Positions 1 through 6,292 of a stretch of DNA of 7,852 nucleotides are shown in pieces. The stretch's first letter is position 1. Each line of letters starts with the position of its first letter. The translations under genes were made by a program, and so were the position numbers. Source of the DNA: CAZFPA01 sp964520975 (lineage in GTDB: Bacteria > Bacillota > Negativicutes > Selenomonadales > Selenomonadaceae); contig CAZFPA010000082.1 in assembly GCA_964520975.1 (NCBI GenBank), forward strand, positions 1 through 7,852, written 5' to 3'. The notes below the pieces were generated by a model, which did not search any database, was not told the DNA's origin, and worked only from the letters and a program-made list of their open reading frames with translations.

Positions 1-218
1 AGGTTGGCCGGCGTATCGCCAATGCCCTCGACCAGCTTGAACCAGATCTTGGCATGTTCTTTTTCATTGTTGGCTGTTTCGGTAAAGATGTTCGAAATCT
101 GTACATAGCCGTCTTTTTTTGCCTTAGAAGCATAGTACGTATACTTATTGCGTGCCTGAGACTCACCAGCAAATGCAGCCCACAAATTCTTTTCTGTCTG
201 AGATCCTTTTAATTCCAT
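1..218 (-). CDS. rbr: Rubrerythrin, N-terminal part (gene runs off the left edge)
   Basis: Rubrerythrin is a cytoplasmic non-haem di-iron protein that reduces hydrogen peroxide in anaerobes, usually with a C-terminal rubredoxin-like domain as electron entry. Only the first 72 codons are present. They begin MELKGSQTEKNLWAAF and carry the two helices typical of the family's ferritin-like domain. The motif GESQARNKY supplies di-iron ligand Glu19, and NNEKEHAK supplies the E-x-x-H pair Glu52/His55. The start is the ATG at 218-216, preceded by a strong AAAGGGGAG ribosome site at a normal distance. The C-terminal half, including any rubredoxin domain, lies outside the window, so full length cannot be checked. 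The gene has its own promoter and a PerR-like palindrome just upstream, which fits peroxide control. Identification is from recognised family motifs; a related ferritin-like protein is a small residual possibility. Confidence 0.93.
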   Translation of the reverse strand, partial: MELKGSQTEKNLWAAFAGESQARNKYTYYASKAKKDGYVQISNIFTETANNEKEHAKIWFKLVEGIGDTPAN

Positions 219-239
219 TACAACTCTCCCCTTTACAGA

Positions 240-254
240 TTATTATGATTCTTG
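240..254. promoter_or_regulatory. Degenerate second copy of the operator half-site
   Basis: On the minus strand this stretch reads CAAGAATCATAATAA. It repeats the 9-mer AAGAATCAT that forms one half plus the centre of the perfect palindrome at 261-275, read there on the plus strand. Its other half is poorly symmetric, so on its own it would be a weak site. It lies in the rubrerythrin leader, between the main palindrome and the ribosome site. It may be an auxiliary site or a chance AT-rich match. Confidence 0.3.
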
Positions 255-260
255 CAATTT

Positions 261-275
261 AAAGAATCATTCTTT
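261..275. promoter_or_regulatory. Perfect 7-1-7 palindrome, PerR/Fur-like operator
   Basis: AAAGAAT-C-ATTCTTT is an exact 15-bp inverted repeat with one central base. It starts about 8 bp downstream of the -10 element, roughly at +1 to +15, where a bound repressor would block transcription. The 7-1-7 geometry and the AAT-N-ATT core match the general form of PerR (TTATAATNATTATAA) and Fur boxes; 4 of 7 positions per half match the Bacillus PerR consensus. PerR control of rubrerythrin is known in clostridia. That PerR rather than another Fur-family regulator binds here is inference. Confidence 0.65.
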
Positions 276-282
276 ATTACTA

Positions 283-311
283 ATTATATACATAAGCAGG
301 CAAAAGGTCAA
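283..311 (-). promoter_or_regulatory. Sigma-A type promoter of the rubrerythrin gene
   Basis: On the minus strand the -35 hexamer TTGACC (311-306) and a perfect -10 TATAAT (288-283) are separated by exactly 17 nt. The predicted start of transcription is near 276, giving a leader of about 57 nt before the ATG at 218. The -35 lies only about 17 nt beyond the ilvN stop codon, so the whole promoter is packed into the short gap between the genes. Confidence 0.85.
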
Positions 312-327
312 GCTGATTTCCCAATAT

Positions 328-828
328 TTACATATTCTTTACGGGCACCGGCCCACGGGAAAGCGCAATAGCTCCCGTGCGCGCGATTTCAGTGATTTCA
401 TACTCGGAAAGCATCTCGCAGATCGCGTCGATCTTGCTCTGGGCACCGGTAAGCTCGATGACCACATTCTCCGGGCTCACATCGACAATCTTCGCCCGGA
501 AGATGTTCACGATGTTGATGATATCCGCACGTGACTGCTTCGTTGCGTGCACCTTGATGAGCACAAGCTCCCGCATGATGGACTCCGTCTCGCTGAGGTT
601 GACGATCTTGATGACATCGATGAGCTTGGACAGCTGACTCACAACCTGCTCAAGCTCCTGCTCGCTGTCAACGGATACGACGATGTTGATACGGGTGACC
701 GCCGCCTCCTCCGTATAGCCGGCGGATATGCTTTCAATATTGAAGGCCCGGCGGCTGATGAGACCGGATACGTGGGTGAGCACCCCCGGCTTATTGTCTA
801 CGAGCACTGCCAAAAGATATTTTTTCAT
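328..828 (-). CDS. ilvN: Acetolactate synthase small (regulatory) subunit IlvN/IlvH
   Basis: This is the regulatory subunit of acetohydroxyacid synthase, the first common enzyme of branched-chain amino acid synthesis. It activates the large subunit and usually confers valine feedback inhibition. The 166 residues have the usual family layout. An N-terminal ACT domain (about 4-76) contains NKPGVLTHVSGL and FNIESISAGYTEE. A C-terminal small-subunit domain (about 84-158) contains MRELVLIKV, FRAKIVDVSPE and ends in EIARTGAIALSRG. Residues Asn12 and Gly15 align with E. coli IlvH Asn11 and Gly14, which line the valine site, so feedback control is probably kept; Thr18 replaces the equivalent Ser17. 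The ATG at 828-826 overlaps the ilvB stop in an ATGA arrangement. Its ribosome site GGAGGAGAGG lies inside the codons for the last Gly-Gly-Glu-Ala of IlvB, which indicates translational coupling and balanced subunit synthesis. Confidence 0.97.
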   Translation of the reverse strand: MKKYLLAVLVDNKPGVLTHVSGLISRRAFNIESISAGYTEEAAVTRINIVVSVDSEQELEQVVSQLSKLIDVIKIVNLSETESIMRELVLIKVHATKQSRADIINIVNIFRAKIVDVSPENVVIELTGAQSKIDAICEMLSEYEITEIARTGAIALSRGPVPVKNM

Positions 829-2522
829 TCTGCCTCTCCTCCCAAAACCATGTGATCCAGCCGATCGCCCGGCGATACCATCGGAAGTACATCCTCCGTC
901 TCCGGCAGCAGGCAGTCAATGAGCACCGGTCCATCGGATGCCAGTGCCTTCTGCAGCACCGGCATGAGCTCCGCCGGTTCGCTGATGCGGCAGGCACTTA
1001 CGCCCATGGCCTCAGCCAGCTTCACAAAGTCCGTATGGCCGTTCAGCAGCGTCTGTGAGTAGCGCTTGCCGTAGAACATGCGCTGCCACTGCGTCACCAT
1101 ACCCAGCACATGATTGTGCATCACGACGACCTTCACGTCAATATTATAGTCAGCAGCGGTGGCAAACTCCTGACAGTTCATCATGATACTGCCATCGCCG
1201 GTGAAGAGTACAACCTTTTTCGCGGGCTGGCCAAGCTTCGCGCCCAGTGCGGCCGGCAGGCCGTAGCCCATGGTACCGAGACCGCCGGAGGTGATGAACT
1301 GGCGCGGTCTGCGGCTGTTATAGAACTGTGCGGCCCACATCTGATGCTGCCCGACATCCGTGACCACAATGGTATCCTCGTCGACCAGGCTGCTCACTGC
1401 CTCGACGAGCTGCTGCGGCATGATGCAGCCCGTATCCTTTTTATAGGAAAATGGTTTTTCGTCACTCATCGCCAGCGTATACTGCCGCCACATCGAGTAA
1501 CGGGCCTTATAGTCCTCCGCCGACGCCTCCAGCTTCTGCCGGAAAACAGGCAGTGACCAGCGCAGATCGCCCAGCACCCGGTAATCCACCGGAACATTTT
1601 TATTGATTTCTGCCGCATCCACTTCAAAATGAACGATTTTGGCCCGCGGCGCAAACGAGGAAAGATCTCCTGTCACACGGTCATCAAAGCGCACACCGAC
1701 GCCGATGAGCAGATCGCATTCCATAATGGCCATATTCGCCGCATAGGAGCCGTGCATGCCCGCCATGCCGAGGAAGCCCTCGTCCTCGCAGGATATGCAG
1801 CCCAGCCCCATGAGCGAGCTGATAACCGGGATTCCCGTACGCGCCACAACAGCCCGCAGATCCTCCGACATATCCGCAAGTGTAACACCGCCGCCCACGA
1901 AGAACAGCGGCCGCTTCGCTGTCTGCAGTGCCTCCATGACCGTTTCGATTTCCTTCTCGTCCCCGGTGAAATCCCCACTATAGCCCTTGAGACTGACTTT
2001 TTTCGGATACTCAAAGGAGATCTCGGCCGCAAATACGTCCTTGGCTATATCCACAACCACCGGCCCCGGGCGTCCGGTACGCGCGATGAAAAAAGCCTCC
2101 TTGAGGACCCGCGGCAGATCCGCCGGATTCTTCACGAGGTAATTGTGCTTGGTAATCGGCGTCGTGATACCGCAGATATCCGCTTCCTGAAAGGAATCCT
2201 TGCCAATATAGGGATTGCCCACCTGACCGGTGATGCAGACAAGCGGCACGGAATCCATATTGGCCGTAGCAATACCGGTAATGAGGTTTGTCCCGCCCGG
2301 CCCGGAGGTCGCAAAGCAGACGCCGACCTTACCCGTAGCCCGCGCATAGCCGTCCGCCGCATGCACAGCCCCCTGCTCATGCTTGGTGAGTATATGGGGA
2401 AAACGCATTTTATAAAGTTCATCATATAAAGTCAATACCGCCCCGCCCGGATAACCGAACACGACCTCGACATTTTCTTTTCTCAGGCTTTCAAGCACTG
2501 CCTGTGCACCATTCATAAGCAA
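825..2522 (-). CDS. ilvB: Acetolactate synthase large (catalytic) subunit, biosynthetic type
   Basis: This enzyme condenses two pyruvates to 2-acetolactate, or pyruvate with 2-oxobutyrate, using thiamine diphosphate, Mg2+ and FAD, at the start of valine, leucine and isoleucine synthesis. The protein has 565 residues, normal for the family. The N-terminal pyrimidine-binding domain has FGYPGGAV and the catalytic Glu49 in KHEQGAVHAADGYAR. The central FAD domain has GMHGSYAANM and RFDDRVTG, a signature of the anabolic, FAD-containing type. The C-terminal diphosphate domain has GDGS (442-445) with Asn470 as the paired Mg ligand in MHNHVLGMVTQWQ. The usual NN is HN here, but the metal-binding Asn is the second one and is kept. 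Gly102 stands where plant enzymes have the herbicide-site Pro197. The start is set at TTG 2522-2520: the AAAGAGGGGG ribosome site is 7 nt away, against 13 nt for the ATG six bases downstream, and MLMNGAQ matches the usual family start MKMTGAQ in length. It is the first gene of the ilvBN operon. Confidence 0.97.
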   Translation of the reverse strand: MLMNGAQAVLESLRKENVEVVFGYPGGAVLTLYDELYKMRFPHILTKHEQGAVHAADGYARATGKVGVCFATSGPGGTNLITGIATANMDSVPLVCITGQVGNPYIGKDSFQEADICGITTPITKHNYLVKNPADLPRVLKEAFFIARTGRPGPVVVDIAKDVFAAEISFEYPKKVSLKGYSGDFTGDEKEIETVMEALQTAKRPLFFVGGGVTLADMSEDLRAVVARTGIPVISSLMGLGCISCEDEGFLGMAGMHGSYAANMAIMECDLLIGVGVRFDDRVTGDLSSFAPRAKIVHFEVDAAEINKNVPVDYRVLGDLRWSLPVFRQKLEASAEDYKARYSMWRQYTLAMSDEKPFSYKKDTGCIMPQQLVEAVSSLVDEDTIVVTDVGQHQMWAAQFYNSRRPRQFITSGGLGTMGYGLPAALGAKLGQPAKKVVLFTGDGSIMMNCQEFATAADYNIDVKVVVMHNHVLGMVTQWQRMFYGKRYSQTLLNGHTDFVKLAEAMGVSACRISEPAELMPVLQKALASDGPVLIDCLLPETEDVLPMVSPGDRLDHMVLGGEAE

Positions 2523-2540
2523 AAATAGGCCCCCTCTTTA
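2520..2540 (-). promoter_or_regulatory. Ribosome site that selects a TTG start for ilvB
   Basis: On the minus strand AAAGAGGGGG (2539-2530) is followed by 7 nt and then TTG (2522-2520). The nearest in-frame ATG (2516-2514) would be 13 nt away from the purine run. The TTG therefore has the better spacing. A TTG start may hold translation of the operon's first gene below its maximum. Confidence 0.6.
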
Positions 2541-2565
2541 CAAAATCTAAATAAAGTTTCTCTAT

Positions 2566-2595
2566 ATTATACAGCAAGTGTATACAACATTACAA
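2566..2595 (-). promoter_or_regulatory. Probable ilvBN promoter
   Basis: A perfect -10 TATAAT (2571-2566) is preceded, 18 nt upstream on the minus strand, by a fair -35, TTGTAA (2595-2590), which matches TTGACA at 4 of 6 positions. Transcription would start near 2559, leaving a leader of about 37 nt. That is too short for a T-box riboswitch or a leader-peptide attenuator, so control, if any, should act at initiation. Confidence 0.65.
2568..2584. promoter_or_regulatory. Inverted repeat in the ilvBN promoter spacer, candidate operator
   Basis: TATACA-GCAAG-TGTATA is an exact 6-5-6 inverted repeat. It starts inside the -10 element and covers most of the -10/-35 spacer, a position where a bound protein would block RNA polymerase. 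It does not resemble the CodY consensus AATTTTCWGAAAATT. No regulator is identified, and a short AT-rich palindrome can arise by chance. Confidence 0.35.
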
Positions 2596-2680
2596 TAGCT
2601 GTTTTTCATAGATGGCAATTTGTTTTCGTACTGCAAGCGGCTATTCTTTGAAAAAGGCCTCTATCCTTTCGCTTAAAACA

Positions 2681-2721
2681 CGAGCCGCTGCCGCGCAGAA
2701 TATCCTGGCGGCAGCGGCTCG
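2681..2721 (-). terminator. Intrinsic terminator after the glgA / GH13-GH77 operon
   Basis: CGAGCCGCTGCCGC (2681-2694) and its exact complement (2708-2721) form a 14-bp GC-rich stem. In minus-strand RNA the 13-nt loop can add four more pairs (CAGG with TCTG, one G-U) beyond a bulged C. The stem begins 15 nt after the TGA of the fusion gene. On the minus strand it is followed by TGTTTTAAG, a modest U-tract. A weak second hairpin, AAAGG with CCTTT ending in TTTTT (about 2669-2651), lies just downstream and may act as backup. The plus-strand side of the stem has no T-run, so it works for minus-strand transcription only. Confidence 0.75.
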
Positions 2722-2736
2722 TATCATCATAAAAAA

Positions 2737-5700
2737 TCAAAGACGTTCATAGCGCTCGCAGAGCTCGTGCAGCCATTGGGCATGCGCCTCTGTAAGCTGG
2801 CCGGGTTCGAGGCACCATTTCCAGTTTGTCCCCACCGTTCCCGGCATGTTCATGCGGTTCTGTCCATCCAGGGCCAGGATATCCTGCACCGGGATAATGG
2901 CCAGCCGGGCTCTGGAGGCATACGCATTCTCGACGAGCCGGCGGCAGATTTCTTCCGGATTGCTGGCCGGACAGTCCAGATAAGCGGCCACGGCCTCGGC
3001 CGTGCGCGTATCGAGGTCCTCGCGGAACCAGCCCGCCGTCGTGTTGTTGTCATGGGTTCCCGTATAGACAATGCTGTTTTCCGGCGCACAGAACCCCATG
3101 CGCTTCATGTCATTAAAATGCAGCTCAAACTGCAGCACCTTCATGCCGGGAAAGCCGCAGGCCTCACGCAGTGCGTCGACCTCATCGGTGATGATGCCGA
3201 GATCCTCTGCCACAATGGACAGCTCCGGATGAACTTCGCGAAGACAATCAAAGAATTCCCGGCCCGGGCCCTTGACCCAGCGGCCGTTGACAGCCGTGCG
3301 CGCATCGCCCGGCACTTCCCAGTAGGCTTCAAAGCCACGGAAATGGTCGATGCGCACACTGTCAAACAGTGTGAACAGCTGCGTGAAGCGCTGTTTCCAC
3401 CAGGTGTAGCCATCTTCCTTCATTGCGGCCCAGTCATACTGCGGATTGCCCCAAAGCTGCCCTGTGGCACTGAAGTAATCTGGCGGCACTCCCGCCACAG
3501 TCTTAGGCTGGCCGGCGGCATCGAGATCAAAAAGCGCCTGCCAGGCCCAGACATCCGCACTGTCCCCGGCCACAAAGATCGGCATATCCCCCAGGATACG
3601 GATTTCCTTGCTTTGCGCATACGCATGGAGCTGCTGCCACTGTTGAAAGAACACATACTGCTGAAAGGTCTCCAGACTGATTTCTGCCGACAGACGGCGC
3701 CGTGCCTCCAGCATGGCGGCCGGCTGACGCTGCCGCAGTTTCTCCGGCCAGGCCGTCCAGCTCTTTTCCGGGAACTCGGTTTTCAGCGCCATAAAAAGCA
3801 CATAATCCGGCAGCCAATAGCTCTGCTGGGTACAGAATTCCTGGTAGGCTGTCTGCTTCTCGCCCCCCTGCTGGCGGAACTTTTCCCAGGCCCGCTTGAG
3901 GCAGCGTTTCTTGAAGCTGGCAGCAAATTCATACTCCACTGAGCTGCCACGGCTCACAAAGGGCAGCTTGACCTCCTCAGAGGTCAACAGCCCCTGCGCG
4001 ACGAGCATATCCAGCGATATGAGCATAGGACTGCCCGCAAAGGCTGATGGCGACTGATAGGGGGAATAGCCAAAGCCCACGGGATTGAGCGGCAGAATCT
4101 GCCATACCTTCTGCCCCGCTGCCGCCAGGAAATCGACAAAGGCCCGGGCCTCACTGCCGAGGTCTCCGATTCCATATTTAGAAGGCAGCGAGGTCGGATG
4201 CAGCAGCACCCCGGCCTGACGGGCATACTGGCGGGCCGGACGCCGCTCCTGATACAGGCGCCCCATGAGCGGCGGTACAACCATTTCCAGCCGGCCGCGC
4301 TCAACGCGCCGTGTATCCGCAAAGCCCAGGATATCTTCAAAAGTTCCCGAGGCAATATCCCGGACATCCAGGGATATACGGGCCGTTTCCGTGAGACTGC
4401 GGTTCAGCACCACAATGAATACCGCATTTTCCGCCGGCTTGCCAAAGACATCCTTCCCCTCCCGGATGACCCGGGCATAAGCATAGACATCCCCCTCCAT
4501 GAGCAGCGGCAGAAATTCACCGGTCTGCAGTGCCGCATGTGCATTGCGCAGCGCAATGGTCTTCTGGCACCAGCTGCGCAGATAGGCATCGCCATTTTCC
4601 CAGTCATAGGGTCCCCGGTTATAGGGATCACGAAAACCCTGCATACCGATTTCATCCCCGTAATAGATACTCGGAACACCGGGGAAGGTCATTTGCCAGA
4701 GCACGGCCATGCGCAGCCGCGCGATACCGAGATTGTAGTGATCGTCATCCAGGCGGGACTTGGCCTGCTGGATAGCCGGCATCCCCTGATAGAACGCCCC
4801 CTCTCCCAGCAGGGTCAGGATGCGCTCACGGTCATGGCTGCCGACAAGATTCATCATCGCATAGAAATTTTCCCGCGGGTAATTCTCCCAAAGGCTCTGG
4901 ATACGACGCCCGATTGCTGCGCCATCCGCACTGCCGAGCAGAAAATCAAGCACGATCTGCCGGAACGGATAGTTCATGGCCGAATCAAGCTCCTGCCCGC
5001 AGAGGTATTCGCGCGGAACACCATAGCTGATCTTATTGGAAGCATCCTCCCAGACCTCACCGATGAGCACCGCCTCAGGGTCCGTATGCTTCAGTTCCTT
5101 GTAAAAAGCCTGCGTAAAGCGCGCCGGCAGTTCATCGACAACATCGAGCCGCCAGCCGCTGATGCCCGCCGCCATCCAATGATGCAGCACGCTGTCCTCC
5201 GCGCTGATGATGAAGTCCATATAGGAAGGTGTCGTCTCCTTGACATTGGGCAGTGTAGAAAAACCCCACCAGCTCTCATACTCATGCGGATATTTTTTGA
5301 AGCTGTACCAGTCATAATAGGGCGATTCTGAAGACTGAAAGGCCCCGAGCGTGGGATAATTCCCATACCGGTTGAAATACCGGCTGTCGCTGCCCGTATG
5401 GCTGAATACGCCGTCGAGCAGAATGCGTATCCCCTGCTCCCGCGCTGCCGCACAGAGCTCCGTGAACTCCTCATTCGTCCCCAGGATCGGATCGATTTTA
5501 TGATAGTCCCCCGTATCGTAATGGTGATTCGTCGCGGATTCAAAAACAGGATTCAGATAGATGACCGAGATTCCCATTTCCTTCAGGTAGGAAAGACGGG
5601 AACGGATGCCGGCCAGATTGCCGCCAAAGAAATCATAGGCCACGATTTCCTTCGTATCGACATCTTTATAGTAAAAAGGCGAATCCTGCCAGCAGGCATG

Positions 5701-6216
5701 GTAAACAGCGCCCTTCTTCCCGATGAGCGTATCGCCCGCCCGGCAGAAGCGATCCGGGAAAATCTGGTACATCACCGCATGCTTGAACCAGTCCGGCGTG
5801 TGCGCGCCCTTATTGTAGACCGTGATCTGAAAGGACGGCGGCACCTGGCGGCAGGCCTGACCAAGCCCTCCCAGATTATCCGCATTGTTCCCGTAGTAGA
5901 TGGTATCCTGCTCCAGCGAAACAATGAAATAATACCACAGGAGCCGGCCGCGCTCCGGCATCGTTATCTGACCGGAAAAAAAGCAATCCTCCGCAGGCTG
6001 ATCCTCGGTCTTTGCGGCAGCCCCAGCCTCCAGCCGAAGTTCCACGAGCTTTTCTCCGATTTCATCCTGCCAAAAACGCACCCACACGCGGGCCCGCCGT
6101 CCATTGGCGGACAGCTTTACGCGCAGCCGCACGATACTTTCTGCCTCTACCGCGCCCAACGGCCAGCGATAATAAGCATCCTGTGAATTGTGCTCTACCT
6201 TGATTTCCTGCGGCAT
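2737..6216 (-). CDS. malQ: Fused neopullulanase-type GH13 glycosidase / GH77 4-alpha-glucanotransferase
   Basis: A 1159-residue cytoplasmic protein joins two alpha-glucan enzymes. Residues about 5-135 look like the beta-sandwich N domain of neopullulanase-like enzymes. A GH13 barrel follows from PDWFKHAVMYQIFPDRF (about 141). Its conserved regions are intact: DGVFSH (Asp268, His273), GWRLD with nucleophile Asp358, IGEVW with acid/base Glu387, and GSHDRER with His461/Asp462. A beta domain ends near 653. After a linker of about 15 residues, GVLLHPTSLPSKYGIGDLGS (from 668) opens a full GH77 enzyme of about 490 residues. It has nucleophile Asp957 in RIDHFRGF, acid/base Glu1004 in AEDLG, Asp1056 in THDNNTTAGW, and the substrate-loop motif PDYFSATGQLWGNPQYDW. 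The first half should hydrolyse alpha-1,4 and perhaps alpha-1,6 bonds; the second transfers glucan segments between malto-oligosaccharides. The ATG at 6216 is chosen because GGAGG lies 8 nt upstream; an in-frame ATG at 6252 lacks a ribosome site. No signal peptide is visible. It lies 76 bp downstream of glgA. Exact GH13 specificity is not certain. Confidence 0.93.
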   Translation of the reverse strand: MPQEIKVEHNSQDAYYRWPLGAVEAESIVRLRVKLSANGRRARVWVRFWQDEIGEKLVELRLEAGAAAKTEDQPAEDCFFSGQITMPERGRLLWYYFIVSLEQDTIYYGNNADNLGGLGQACRQVPPSFQITVYNKGAHTPDWFKHAVMYQIFPDRFCRAGDTLIGKKGAVYHACWQDSPFYYKDVDTKEIVAYDFFGGNLAGIRSRLSYLKEMGISVIYLNPVFESATNHHYDTGDYHKIDPILGTNEEFTELCAAAREQGIRILLDGVFSHTGSDSRYFNRYGNYPTLGAFQSSESPYYDWYSFKKYPHEYESWWGFSTLPNVKETTPSYMDFIISAEDSVLHHWMAAGISGWRLDVVDELPARFTQAFYKELKHTDPEAVLIGEVWEDASNKISYGVPREYLCGQELDSAMNYPFRQIVLDFLLGSADGAAIGRRIQSLWENYPRENFYAMMNLVGSHDRERILTLLGEGAFYQGMPAIQQAKSRLDDDHYNLGIARLRMAVLWQMTFPGVPSIYYGDEIGMQGFRDPYNRGPYDWENGDAYLRSWCQKTIALRNAHAALQTGEFLPLLMEGDVYAYARVIREGKDVFGKPAENAVFIVVLNRSLTETARISLDVRDIASGTFEDILGFADTRRVERGRLEMVVPPLMGRLYQERRPARQYARQAGVLLHPTSLPSKYGIGDLGSEARAFVDFLAAAGQKVWQILPLNPVGFGYSPYQSPSAFAGSPMLISLDMLVAQGLLTSEEVKLPFVSRGSSVEYEFAASFKKRCLKRAWEKFRQQGGEKQTAYQEFCTQQSYWLPDYVLFMALKTEFPEKSWTAWPEKLRQRQPAAMLEARRRLSAEISLETFQQYVFFQQWQQLHAYAQSKEIRILGDMPIFVAGDSADVWAWQALFDLDAAGQPKTVAGVPPDYFSATGQLWGNPQYDWAAMKEDGYTWWKQRFTQLFTLFDSVRIDHFRGFEAYWEVPGDARTAVNGRWVKGPGREFFDCLREVHPELSIVAEDLGIITDEVDALREACGFPGMKVLQFELHFNDMKRMGFCAPENSIVYTGTHDNNTTAGWFREDLDTRTAEAVAAYLDCPASNPEEICRRLVENAYASRARLAIIPVQDILALDGQNRMNMPGTVGTNWKWCLEPGQLTEAHAQWLHELCERYERL

Positions 6217-6252
6217 TCTCTTTTCCTCCCTCAGCATCCCCGAATGGGACAA

Positions 6253-6282
6253 ACGGGCCCGGCATCATCATACCAGACCCGT
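6253..6282 (-). other. Intercistronic RNA hairpin between glgA and the fusion gene
   Basis: In minus-strand RNA ACGGGUCUGG (6282-6273) pairs along its whole length with CCGGGCCCGU (6262-6253): ten pairs, two of them G-U, plus one possible U-G closing pair around the loop. Read as plus-strand RNA the two wobble positions become A-C mismatches, so the fold belongs to the direction in which the genes are transcribed. It is followed by TTTGTCCC, not a run of U, and ends 23 nt before the ribosome site of the fusion gene. A partial terminator, an mRNA-stabilising element and a processing site are all possible. Confidence 0.5.
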
Positions 6283-6292
6283 CCTCTTCTTG

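Noticed and set aside
323..336. AATAT-TTAC-ATATT inverted repeat over the ilvN stop codon as a terminator
   Set aside because: The stem is only five A-T pairs with no U-run, too weak to terminate.
1629..2429. 266-codon plus-strand open frame opposite ilvB
   Set aside because: It is entirely within a clearly identified ilvB on the other strand, has no recognisable domain, and has a composition typical of an antisense shadow.
2523..2680. T-box riboswitch, leucine/valine leader peptide or CodY box before ilvB
   Set aside because: The promoter places the transcript start about 37 nt before the gene, no T-box-like conserved sequence or short Leu/Val-rich frame is visible, and the palindrome there does not match the CodY consensus.
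4193..4270. Possibility that the GH13 and GH77 halves are two genes joined by an error
   Set aside because: The frame is continuous through the linker, with no stop and no ribosome site plus start at the head of the GH77 half (residues about 653-668).
2767..5331. Long plus-strand open frames opposite the fusion gene (391 and 377 codons)
   Set aside because: They lie wholly antisense to a protein with intact GH13 and GH77 motifs, have no recognisable family features and no good ribosome sites. GC-rich genes often produce such open frames on the other strand.
6238..6248. Small CCC/GGG hairpin just before the ribosome site of the fusion gene
   Set aside because: Three pairs only; likely chance in GC-rich sequence.
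6217..6252. Upstream ATG at 6252 as the start of the fusion protein
   Set aside because: It would add 12 residues, has no ribosome site before it, and would place the strong GGAGG at 6229-6225 inside the coding region, while that site is ideally spaced for the ATG at 6216.
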